Below, piece after piece: positions 1-8,537 of a stretch of 12,998 bases of DNA (position 1 is its first letter; every line of letters begins with the position of its first letter). The stretch is taken from NCBI GenBank assembly GCA_910592205.1, contig CAJVPJ010001036.1, positions 1 through 12,998 of the forward strand, written 5' to 3'. The stretch is from Paraglomus occultum. Lineage: Eukaryota > Glomeromycota > Glomeromycetes > Paraglomerales > Paraglomeraceae. The notes beneath the pieces were generated by a model. The model was not told where the DNA came from, searched no databases, and saw nothing but the letters and a program-made list of their open reading frames with translations. The position numbers were made by a program, and so were the translations under genes.

Positions 1-415
1 TGCATCTGGGCACATATCGGGATTAGCGTCCGTCACAACATCGATCTGGTGCAGAATCTGACATCGATGATCGTAATCAATTCATATCACATGCCAAGTC
101 CCTGGTGAATCTCTATCCCTAAAAGGCAGTTCGCCAGTAGCAATCAAGTACGTAATAATACCACACGAGACTACATCGGAGTATTCGCAGAATCCACAGA
201 GATCATAAAGTCATATTAGCAACCGTATAATACTTGTCATTAAACCCTGTTATGATTTGTTGCGGCAGACAAGCCATCTGGGAAATGACGAACATTATTA
301 TTGTACTTGTGTGTTTGAAAGTGAGTATATTCTAGCGAGCATCGCTCACACATTCTGGTGCACATATTTTAGCGATAGCAGCATTATCTTCGTTTTATTA
401 AATCTAGTATAGCGA
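1..415 (-). pseudogene. Decayed Rhizophagus-type kinase fragment (C-lobe joined to an N-lobe module), cut by the window edge
   Basis: Read on the minus strand, 210-1 is one frame with a single internal TGA (84-82). It encodes a kinase C-lobe: a 'YSDVVSCGIITYLIATGE' stretch followed by LPFRDR matches the 'KSDVYSFGIIMYLMATGE' plus PPFRDR stretch of the kinase at 6336-8537. The tail DANPDMCPDA matches the family's 'DADTDKRPDT'-type end (subdomain XI). The HxDLHGGN and DFG regions are absent. Upstream, about 415-290 resembles module A of the other locus: KIMLLSLKYVHQNV, a stop, then AMLARIYSLSNTQV, compared with NILLTLLGNDETHVREMSRIYSL. DNA identity is visible between 300-345 and 8540-8585. The order (A-type module, then directly a C-lobe) implies loss of the intervening part. 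Stops, a lost core and the missing start make this a pseudogene; it continues left of the window. Confidence 0.7.
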
Positions 416-604
416 TAATGTTTGCGAACAGCAACTAAGTTTTCGTTCTTGCCAATACTTAGTAAATTGTTTATCGATATTATATGATATTTAATCGATT
501 AGCTTTACCCACATCGACACTTCTGTAGCACATGATGATAGTACAAACACTATACTAGTCACCTTTACAAACCTTATCGCTGCTATCGCATATCTGTCGC
601 AATA

Positions 605-750
605 TTATTGGTCTATATAATAATTTGATCATATGATTTATGTCATCGCCACCACCTTTATAATCGGCCAGCGAAAAAAAAAAAGGGGTGTGAGCGACAG
701 ATTTCACTTATCCTGCTTTGAGACAACGAACAAACTAACAAGCACTCACA
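605..750 (+). promoter_or_regulatory. Possible promoter and leader of the 12-exon gene
   Basis: An inverted CCAAT (ATTGG, 607-611) and a TATATAA (614-620) precede an A-tract followed by GGGG (about 676-690) and a CA-rich leader (722-750) that ends CACA directly before the ATG at 751. This arrangement is typical of a fungal core promoter and start context, but no transcript evidence is available and TATA-like strings are common in AT-rich DNA. Confidence 0.3.
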
Positions 751-3700
751 ATGAACACCGAAGTAGGCATGTGTTGGACTCTATCACGTTTGTTTGATTA
801 TTCAAGTGTTGATGATTCGATAACATTACTGAGACTCGTTCGACCACCAACGAACAGACAGACCCGGCATTACGCTAATCATACACACCGTCTGGGTATG
901 GAGTGACGAACTAATAGAAAAACTCAGGACGAATTTTCGGTGAGATATTTGATAGACGCGCGCGAACGGGACGCGTAAATATCGTGACTTTTTGCTTATT
1001 ACGTTTCGCGTTAACAGAGCGTTGGAACAAGAATTTCACGTTGAAATCGTTTTCATTAGTCGAAAGCAGGTCGGTTTGAAATTTGACTTGTGTCAATAAT
1101 AGACTGTATTTAACAATTTCTTTCTACGTTTTTTGATTTCTAGTATTTTGAAGTGAAAGGCTATGAACAAGAAAGCACGGAAAAAGCGTAGGTTTAAATA
1201 TACTCACATTGTACGATTCATAATATCAATTTTCACTAACACTTGATTTGTCGCATATATTTAGACGAGATGAATTGTTAAGATTGTTGGTATCAAAGGT
1301 ATGAAAGAGACTGATATATGCAAATGTTTGTTTCCCATTACTTATATCATTGTCTGTTAATTTTCCCTTTCAAAACACCTCCGACAGTCAAAAGAAGCAT
1401 CGATAAGTTATATAATACCAGAGAGAACGAAAAGACCTTCGCGAGTGGAAGACACGCCAGTCACACGACTGCAACCACCACAGCTTCACGCGGATGAAGT
1501 TTCATACTTTGCTAACACAAACAGTGTCGAAGGGGAGGTGCCATGGGAGATAGAAGAAGAGGATTCATATGATAATTTCCGATTTGATGATCGCATTGTG
1601 AACATTGAAGCCGTTCTTGGCATGCCCAAGAGAGAGTTTTACGGGGCGAATGATAACTGGGAAGAAATATGCTCGCATTTGAAGATCACTGGCGATTTAA
1701 ATTTAGATAGACGGGTAAGGGTGATATTATCGGTGTTGTAGTTGAGATACGTGGATGGATAACAATAGATTGGCTAGCCTTTGCAAGTTCGGCTTTGTGT
1801 ATGCATTAATTTGTCAACACTTGCTCATCAATTTGATTAACCCAAGTCATTTAATATTAATTTTTTCAGATGATTGAAATGACTAGCGGCAAGAGATGCG
1901 CAATCGAAACAGCCATGGAAAGACTTAGAGTGCTGGAAATGCTTGAGGTAATATTAATTTTGCTATTATTACATATGTAGCAATAATACATAGATTGTAA
2001 CATAATATGGCATTTTAAAATTATCTAGCTTCGCCCTCGTCTTAAACATCTTGAGAAGTCGCTCGTACATTATCCTGATGCTAGCGTTCGGTTCACGGTT
2101 ACTTTCGTTCCACTTAGAAATCACGAATATTTCAGAGAAGTGATCAGGCACGTAGGAAGAGATCCCTTCCTCTTAGTAGCAGCTGTCAGACATCCGTCCA
2201 CTGGACAGTACGTTTTAACACAAAGTTTAAGAAAACCGTCAAGACCGTGGAGCGGTAAAGCTTCCTCTTCGAGACCACCGGTTCCTTCTAAATCGTCTGT
2301 CCGTCCTTTCTCACTTCCTCAATCGTCGGCACCTCCTAAATCACCGGCATCTCCTAAATCACCGGCATCTCCCAAATCACCCTTTCGTCACGATGGTGAA
2401 TACAATACCTGGGTTCGTCCGACGACCGAGCAAAGGATGGCTCGGAAAGAGGCCAAGAAACAGCAATTAGCTTCTATGAGACAAATGAGGGCTCGTGGCA
2501 TGCCTGAAGATGAATATGGCGTTGTACCCCGTAGTTCCAGACGGCTGCCCGATGACGACAGCTTTGACGACAGCTTTTTGCCGCGTAATAATTACGAGAC
2601 CAGGATTCCAGCTGATCCACTGGACGAGAGGTTGACTGATGCCTCCAGCACCTCCATGAGGAAGACTTTAAGGGATATAGTCTACGAAAAGACTACCAGT
2701 GGAGGTTCCAGGGATGATCTTAACCCTGGCCGAATGTACATATATATTTGATTTAATTTGTGTGGTTTTATGTAACGAAGGCCAATTAACCTAATACACA
2801 ATTACTTTCTTTTTTTGTTTTGAATGATTAGACTCAAAGAATATAACTTTAATCAGATGAAAAACGTATTTTGCGAGGCGTAAGTGTCACTTGATGACAA
2901 TATTGTAATTATAAACGGAATTATAATTAAATTTTCGTTATCACTACAGGCTAGACTATGTTCGCCCCTTGAAAGGGGAAATTCGTTTTTTCGGAAGGTA
3001 ACTATATGTCCATGTATTGTCGAACGTTGCCAACGATTTTTACATCAGTAATTATAATTACTCACTCTTCAATTGCACAACTTTAGTCTGGGAAAAACTG
3101 TATTTCAGAAAGTTCCTCGGCACGTAGAAGATGGATACTGGGATTACGTTGAATTGAGCGACTTGGAGAATCAGATGGGGATGACACATATGTTTCATGA
3201 CGTGTAAGTGGGCGAAAAGGAATGATACCTAATGCTTACGTGTTCTAGCACCTGCTTAAACCAAAGTAATGTCACAAAGCCTAATCCATGTATTCTAATA
3301 GTGCAGCGTATGACGATGACCATAAATTGGTCGAATACCTCGGTGAAGTATGCGGCGAAGAATCAGTGTTGCGTGTGGAATATTTTGAAATTTACGCGAA
3401 AGCTCGTAATGCTGTACAAGACGATTTCGAGAACGTAGTTTTGTTGGTGGACGCAGTAAATGTACTGCTTGATAAAGTAGTATGCCCATGGGAACATATA
3501 GCGGACGTCAACTGGAATGTTCTCGATCGGTAATTATAATATATCCAAAACTTGCGAGTCCCCCCCCCTTTTAGCACAGCTTTTTAACAACTGTTTATTA
3601 TCTATAATCTCTCTCACACATACACAGCAAATTCGATTTTCAGTTCAGCGTAACTAGACGTCGGCACATTCGCACTAATATCCAACCATTCAACACATTT

Positions 3701-4248
3701 ATGAAAAAGGTGTCTGTAACACCAAACAAAACTCGAATTTCATTCGAAGACGTTCCGGACAAGCTTTATGTCAAATCGATTCACAGACGAACAACGCAAA
3801 TATTTAAGCTGCACAAGCCTTTTAAGGCCGAGTTTTCTCGAATAGAAAAAATACCTATTGACGATCAGCTCACGAATAAAAGATTGTGTAGAACTGGTGA
3901 AGGCAAAGTGCATTACACCCTCGAGGTTAGTCATCACTCGAAATGCGTTTGTTTTATAGTCCAACGTTTTCAATGTAAAATACAACGGTTACACGGAATA
4001 TATTCATTGACTTGTCTGTTCATTTGTTGCAGATTACGAATGCCGAAAATGACGGCAGTTTTAAAGAAAATGTCTACAAGTGCCCTGGTCAGCTTCCTAA
4101 TTGGACTGTTGAAAGTATATTAGGACCAGACCCTCATCTAGCGAAACTTGTTGACTTTGTTAAAGCCATGTTGTTGCTGGTTGAAAAAACTGATAATGCA
4201 GCTAGCAGATGGTTTGCACAGAGAGGAGAAGCGGGGGGGGAAAGATGA
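751..4248 (+). CDS. Unrecognised conserved-looking 12-exon protein, about 718 aa
   Basis: Exons: 751-762, 1144-1187, 1265-1298, 1388-1714, 1870-1947, 2029-2735, 2832-2879, 2950-2997, 3087-3203, 3302-3529, 3628-3925 and 4033-4248. All introns are GT..AG and every phase agrees, giving one open frame of 719 codons. Eleven introns run 70-155 nt except the first (381 nt). The protein has no signal peptide or membrane segment. In order it shows an acidic N-terminal third; a conserved-looking block at 166-230 (HYPDASVRFTVTF, HVGRDPFLLVAAV); a low-complexity Pro/Ser region with SPKSPA repeats (267-283); a basic helix (about 297-322, RMARKEAKKQQ) followed by an acidic patch (LPDDDSFDDSF); and a folded-looking C-terminal half (about 400-715). 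I do not recognise the family. A competing start (ATG 1163, donor at 1192) also splices in frame but uses a weaker GTTTAA donor. The 3' end contains a run of eight G that decides the C-terminus. Confidence 0.85.
2332..2382 (+). repeat. 18-bp tandem repeat encoding SPKSPA
   Basis: Units lie at 2332-2349, 2350-2367 and 2368-2382 (the last partial), encoding PPKSPA, SPKSPA and SPKSP. The unit length is a multiple of three, so copy number can change without breaking the frame. Each unit carries S-P dipeptides next to a lysine, the kind of site used by proline-directed kinases such as CDKs or MAPKs; phosphorylation itself is inference. The repeat lies in a Ser/Pro-rich, probably disordered linker. 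Confidence 0.8.
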
Positions 4249-4332
4249 TGAGAATGAAGAAGTGTCTTGGAATTAAAGCTATGTCGTTGTTATGGATGTA
4301 CAGTAGTCAAAAAAGTTACATTTGTGATTGTT

Positions 4333-4338
4333 AATAAA
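4333..4338 (+). terminator. AATAAA poly(A) signal of the 12-exon gene
   Basis: A canonical AATAAA lies 85 nt after the stop codon at 4246-4248 and is followed by T-rich sequence. Position and orientation fit the upstream gene. Confidence 0.5.
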
Positions 4339-4508
4339 AGAAATATATTTCTTGGTTATATTGTCAGTGTAGAGGCGAACGTCTTTCACCTGTTGATAAG
4401 TAATATGTCTGAGTTTGTATTCGAATTAAGTGTTTAATGCGAAATTATTGCTCGGTTTTCCTCACTAAAGCTTTTAGATGAAAAAAGGACATTTACTTTG
4501 CGTTGTCA

Positions 4509-4581
4509 GCATCTGTGGTGTAGTGGTTATCACGTGTGCTTCACACGCACAAGGTCCCCGGTTCGATCCCGGGCAGATGCA
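4509..4581 (+). tRNA. tRNA-Val (anticodon CAC)
   Basis: A complete 73-nt cloverleaf without an intron. The acceptor stem GCATCTG (4509-4515) pairs with CAGATGC (4574-4580), with discriminator A at 4581. The D arm contains the A-box-like TGGTGTAGTGG. The anticodon stem TGTGC/GCACA encloses loop TTCACAC, giving anticodon CAC (valine, GTG codons). The T arm CCCGG-TTCGATC-CCGGG contains the B box GGTTCGATCCC. No CCA is encoded, as expected in eukaryotes. All stems are perfectly paired, so this looks functional. Confidence 0.97.
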
Positions 4582-4585
4582 TTTT
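4582..4585 (+). terminator. RNA polymerase III terminator of tRNA-Val
   Basis: A TTTT run directly follows the discriminator base, the minimal Pol III stop signal. Confidence 0.7.
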
Positions 4586-4589
4586 GAAC

Positions 4590-5037
4590 GAGACTTCATT
4601 GACGATCAAGTATGGGCGCGGATTATTTTTTGCAAGTGGGCATAATATACGAGCGGAGCAAGAAATATCCAAGTTTATGTCTTAATTTATATTCAGTTAA
4701 TATTAAGCTATTTATAATTACAGTACGCTTATCAATAACTTACGTTACTTCGTTCACAAACAATATAGCATTGTGAGACTCTTTTAATAGGGGCGTTCAA
4801 ACTGAAGCAGTAAATTTTATGTTGTGCTTTCAAATTTAGTGATCACACTCAATGTCGTTATCGAATAAAAAATTTTCAAAAAAACCTAACGATTACTTTT
4901 ATTGCGCACACACTGCCAAAGTACAATAAACGTGTCTAAACTTACAAATGCTGCGCTGTACTGTATCATGACTACACATACTGGCGCATTAATATTTACG
5001 AATAACGCAATAGTCAAAACTTTTATTTGAAAACCTC
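4590..5037. other. AT-rich intergenic stretch, no gene seen
   Basis: Between the tRNA and the inverted repeat at 5038 I find no open frame with coding character, no splice-supported exon and no repeat. Short frames here lack motifs. Confidence 0.6.
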
Positions 5038-5064
5038 AATTGTACGTACGTACTACGTACAATT
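5038..5064. repeat. Short inverted repeat, 11-bp arms
   Basis: AATTGTACGTA (5038-5048) and TACGTACAATT (5054-5064) are perfect reverse complements around a 5-nt spacer (CGTAC). The centre is itself a TACG/GTAC alternation. The repeat lies 90 bp left of the MITE and is not part of its termini. It could be a hairpin or a trace of another small element. Confidence 0.6.
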
Positions 5065-5153
5065 TGATGTGTTTTCGAAAAAAAAAGTGGCCACCCATTT
5101 CTAATATCAATAATGGTCGCCTCGCGGTTAGACACGAATAATTCACAAAATAA

Positions 5154-5479
5154 ATTACCGTAAACTCTCATGAATAAGGGCCCCCCTTCATCATATAAGG
5201 GGGCTCTTATTCATGGATGGGTTGGTTGTAGATCATTTTGCATTGTTTTTAAGCCACCCATCGTCACGTAACAGTTGCCCGCGTTATTTTCGTTTATTAC
5301 ATAATCATGAGCTGCATATATCATATATGGCGTTATTGGTTGATAATAAAGTGGGTGATGAGGGGGGTAGGGGGGTTAACCGTTTTCAAACCATTACAGA
5401 TCTTATCACATGATCACCACTTTTATATAGGGGGGCCCTTATTCATGGTGGGCTCTTATTCATGAGAGTTTACGGTAAT
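5154..5479. mobile_element. 326-bp MITE with perfect 25-bp terminal inverted repeats and TAA target duplication
   Basis: The left end ATTACCGTAAACTCTCATGA continued by ATAAG (5154-5178) is the exact reverse complement of 5455-5479. It is flanked by TAA on both sides (5151-5153 and 5480-5482). A 3-bp TAA/TTA duplication is typical of PIF/Harbinger-type transposons; the superfamily is inferred from that alone. The motif CATGAATAAG or its complement CTTATTCATG occurs four times, at 5169-5178, 5206-5215, 5438-5447 and 5455-5464. The left end therefore forms its own near-perfect hairpin (5169-5215, G/C-rich core GGCCCCCC/GGGGGC), while the right end holds two direct copies. The element is too short for a transposase, and the open frame at 5213-5413 shows no recognisable motif. 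The intact repeats suggest a young, non-autonomous copy. Confidence 0.88.
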
Positions 5480-5482
5480 TAA

Positions 5483-6254
5483 TTTTTATCTTATTTACCA
5501 AACACGATTCACATATTGACTAATCGGAAGAGGAATAAACTTTGGATGAAAACTCGTACAAATTATCAATAAACTGTGAAAACACAAGTTTTATTCAATC
5601 ATAAAAGTTGACTTTCACAAAATCAACATGAAACCAGTTATTGTCTTTATACTAATATTAGCCACTGCATCAAATTTTTCCACCAAACTTTTTGTCCAAT
5701 CTTTATTTATAAACTTGGCAAACTGCATGTGTATATGGGCGGTAACTAGTGACTATTTCTTGATTGAGGCAAATCTCCTAACGTAAAAATATGTACTTGT
5801 CTTAAGGGTTTTACTATAATAAATTGTACACCTTGGGAATAAGATTATGTATACTAATATTGATACATTTGGGCGTTTATTAAGATCAGCAATCGAGTAA
5901 GTTTTTATGTAAAGGTAATTCAGTGGTGGACACGTAAAATATGTGTCCGATTTCTGAGTAATATTTCCGATGCGATGCAGTTGAGTTAAACACCTTGATA
6001 AATTATCTCATGCAAAACTATGTTTCCGTAATGGAGATAACGATGCATAAATACATTTTATCGTTTAACGTAAGTGTTAATAATAAAGTTATTCTCTGCT
6101 CATCATATAATAACACTTTTGCTATACTAATACGTCCAAACCCCATAATAATAAAATTACCCCTTATTAATATATTGCATAAATTTAGAAAAAAATTATT
6201 AAATAAAATAAACACTGTTTTAATAATAATATCTGATATAGAGATGGTCACACG
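5483..6254. other. AT-rich stretch, no supported gene
   Basis: Frames exist on both strands at about 5995-6270, but they overlap one another and are dominated by Ile, Leu, Asn and Lys from AT-rich codons. The plus-strand one has no ATG at its first position. I see no splice structure, repeat or RNA gene here. The last exon of the minus-strand kinase may end at 6255. Confidence 0.55.
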
Positions 6255-6335
6255 TTATTCAAAATTCTGAGTCACTAGATCACAAGATAAAAACTCTGTT
6301 AATATTTGTTTAGGTTAATCAACACCTAATTGTCA

Positions 6336-8537
6336 TCATACCTGCAGCTGAATCCCGAATGTAACTGTTTCTTGGTATAGGAAAGTCTCCTGTAGGTAAC
6401 AACTTATAGAGTATTTATTCTCCTTCTCGAGACATAATAACGGTTTTACATCATTATAATAGATGGTATGCCACGCGTCATCATCATATCGCACGTCATG
6501 AATCAACCGGCGGAGTTTGTCCGTATCTGGACGCTTATCAGTATCAGCATTACAACACATCTCAGCTAGTTTTTTGTACCCTATTGGTGCTAAACTAGGC
6601 ATCAGCGGTCGCAGTCCACCCAAAATATCGCATACTAAATATTTATCGAATTGCCTATCTCTAAACGGTGGTTCACCGGTAGCCATCAAATACATAATAA
6701 TGCCAAAAGAATACACATCTGATTTCTGAGTAAACTTGCAGGTATGAAAGACTTTCGGTGCAATAAAAGGTAAAACGCCTCGAAGGTTTTCTGAATTCGA
6801 CTTCCGCGAATACACTGATCGTGAGAGACTAAGATCGCATATGAATGGCATACTCAGTTGTAAACCTATCGCGGACAGATTCTCATTATGCATAACAATG
6901 TTTCCGCCATGAAGATCGCAATGCACTAATCCTTCACTATGGATTTTATGCAGATAATCTGCAATATAATACAAATACCGCAATTTATTCCTCCACGTCA
7001 AATTGTTAATATTTTGATTCAAACAAGACAAAAGACTACCATTGTTAGCATATTGCATAACAATCATGTACTCTTTTGTTTCTGGGTCTTGTGTGACTCC
7101 ATGAATTTTAAGGACAATAACGATTGTTTATGCACTTGGCATGATTTCTGAACTATTGAATAAATATATGGATACAGAGTCAGATTAAAATATCACCTTA
7201 ATTAATACAACCTATCATTGCTTACTCATTAATAAATAATTTTGGTGTTTCATCGTAACCCTTAAAGCGTTTGAATACAACAGTTTCTGGTGCGCCTAAA
7301 TACTTATCATCATACTTGGCAGAATAGACTGTTCCATAACCACCAGACCCAATTTCCTTAATTCCAGTAAAAGTGGCGCACGGTATATACATTACTTCAG
7401 TTCGAATAAATTTGTCTACTTTGCCTACGTCGCGGTAGAACACCAAATAGTATTGTTGAGTGGATATTATTTGAGTTATTATTATATCGATAATCCAAAC
7501 ATTATCAGGCGTTACTATTTCCGGATATTCTTCAGTCAGCTATTTGATGTTGAGCAAATAAAGGCTGTCGATTTAATCATGAGGCCACTTATTTGCATTG
7601 TTTACACGTAAAATTATTTACCTGATAAAAGTCAAGCGACTGAGTATCACTTATCTGCTTGAGTGTCACTAATGTCCATTTATTTATTGCCGGATCTAAC
7701 CACTTTGCTACAAATGTGCATCCATGGCGTAATGATTCCATTGCTCGTACATCTATCAGTCGGAGATATTCAATCCATTGTATATACGCATCATAAACGT
7801 TCTTTGTATTACTCCACGACTCTATAATAAATGAATCCAATAACTTGTTGCCAGTCATCCAATCAAAAGATGTTGGTGCTTTACATTTGAAGAAGAACAC
7901 ATTTATCTTGGGTTCTAATTGCTCTGTACACGCCAGACATAATCCACTCTCACGTTTTATTGGACAATACTTTCGTTTACTTGCATCATACGTAAATCCG
8001 ATGGTAACCCAAACATCCGTGTTAAGAATATCAGGATGCTTATCGCATAACTAATGACACATAATAATAAGTCAATGATTATTTAAACTATTCAATAAAC
8101 ATGACGTATAAGTAAATATTTACCTCGGCATAATATAAATCATGTGTCTCGTCTGTTATCTCGAGTGAAATCAATTTAACAGGTACATGAGTAGAAGTAG
8201 GTAGACCATTCAAGTATATGCTGCATATATCAACAACATTAATACAATCAAATGGAATCCATTCCAAATAGGCGTCATCTGGTGAGTTTGTTTGTAGTTG
8301 AGATTTCTTAATAAAATCATCGAGTTGGTAATTGTTGCTCGTCCACCCATCGGATAATTGTGTATGGCCGCAAATGCACCACACAGGACTGCATCGAAGT
8401 ACATCGCATTCGGAGCAGAATCCATATAGAAAATAGCAGTGGTAAAATTGTCTCTTAGCGACCATGTAGTAGTTGCCTTCATTCTTCGTTCCGATGAATA
8501 AGCCAGCGTTTGTATCTTCTAAACTGATTATCGTCAT
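6336..8537 (-). CDS. Kinase with serial degenerate N-lobe modules (Rhizophagus-type), possibly frame-broken
   Basis: Exons: 8537-8124, 8050-7622, 7539-7226, then kinase sequence to 6336 (stop 6338-6336). Introns 8123-8051 and 7621-7540 are clean, phase 0. Module B has a Cys-rich start (CSECDVL..CSPVWCICG), the family's 'WTSNN..LDDFI' and LEWIPF, then a degenerate N-lobe. Module C repeats this ('WMTGNKLLDSFI', YIQWIEY, FVAKWLD, TLKQISD). Module D is the real kinase: glycine loop GSGGYG near residue 345, VVFK lysine, FINE helix C, HCDLHGGN catalytic loop, CDLSLSR where DFG/DLG is expected, IAPKV where APE is expected, and KRPDTDKL at the end. The intron after FINE (donor GTAAGC, 7225) has two usable acceptors (7153 and 7148), but both meet a TAA before the downstream frame, so the copy may be inactive. 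A terminal donor CAG|GTATGA (6341) with acceptor at 6267 would replace the last residue and end the protein at 6255. Confidence 0.7.

Noticed and set aside
751-906. Stand-alone 51-codon open frame from the ATG at 751
   Set aside because: Only its first four codons are used in the splice model (donor GTAGGC at 763); the remainder lacks coding character. It cannot be fully excluded as a small upstream frame.
3559-3568. Poly-C run as a possible frameshift site
   Set aside because: It lies inside intron 3530-3627, so it does not affect the protein.
3232-3577. Other frames overlapping exon 10 of the 12-exon gene on both strands
   Set aside because: They conflict with the spliced frame, which is continuous over all exons; they are shadows.
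5213-5413. Open frame of 66 codons inside the MITE
   Set aside because: It starts within the left hairpin and shows no transposase or other motif; the element is non-autonomous.
5995-6270. Overlapping open frames on both strands (plus 5995-6270, minus 6018-6251)
   Set aside because: Both are Ile/Leu/Asn-rich by-products of AT-rich DNA, the plus one starts at a non-ATG codon, and neither has motifs or splice support.
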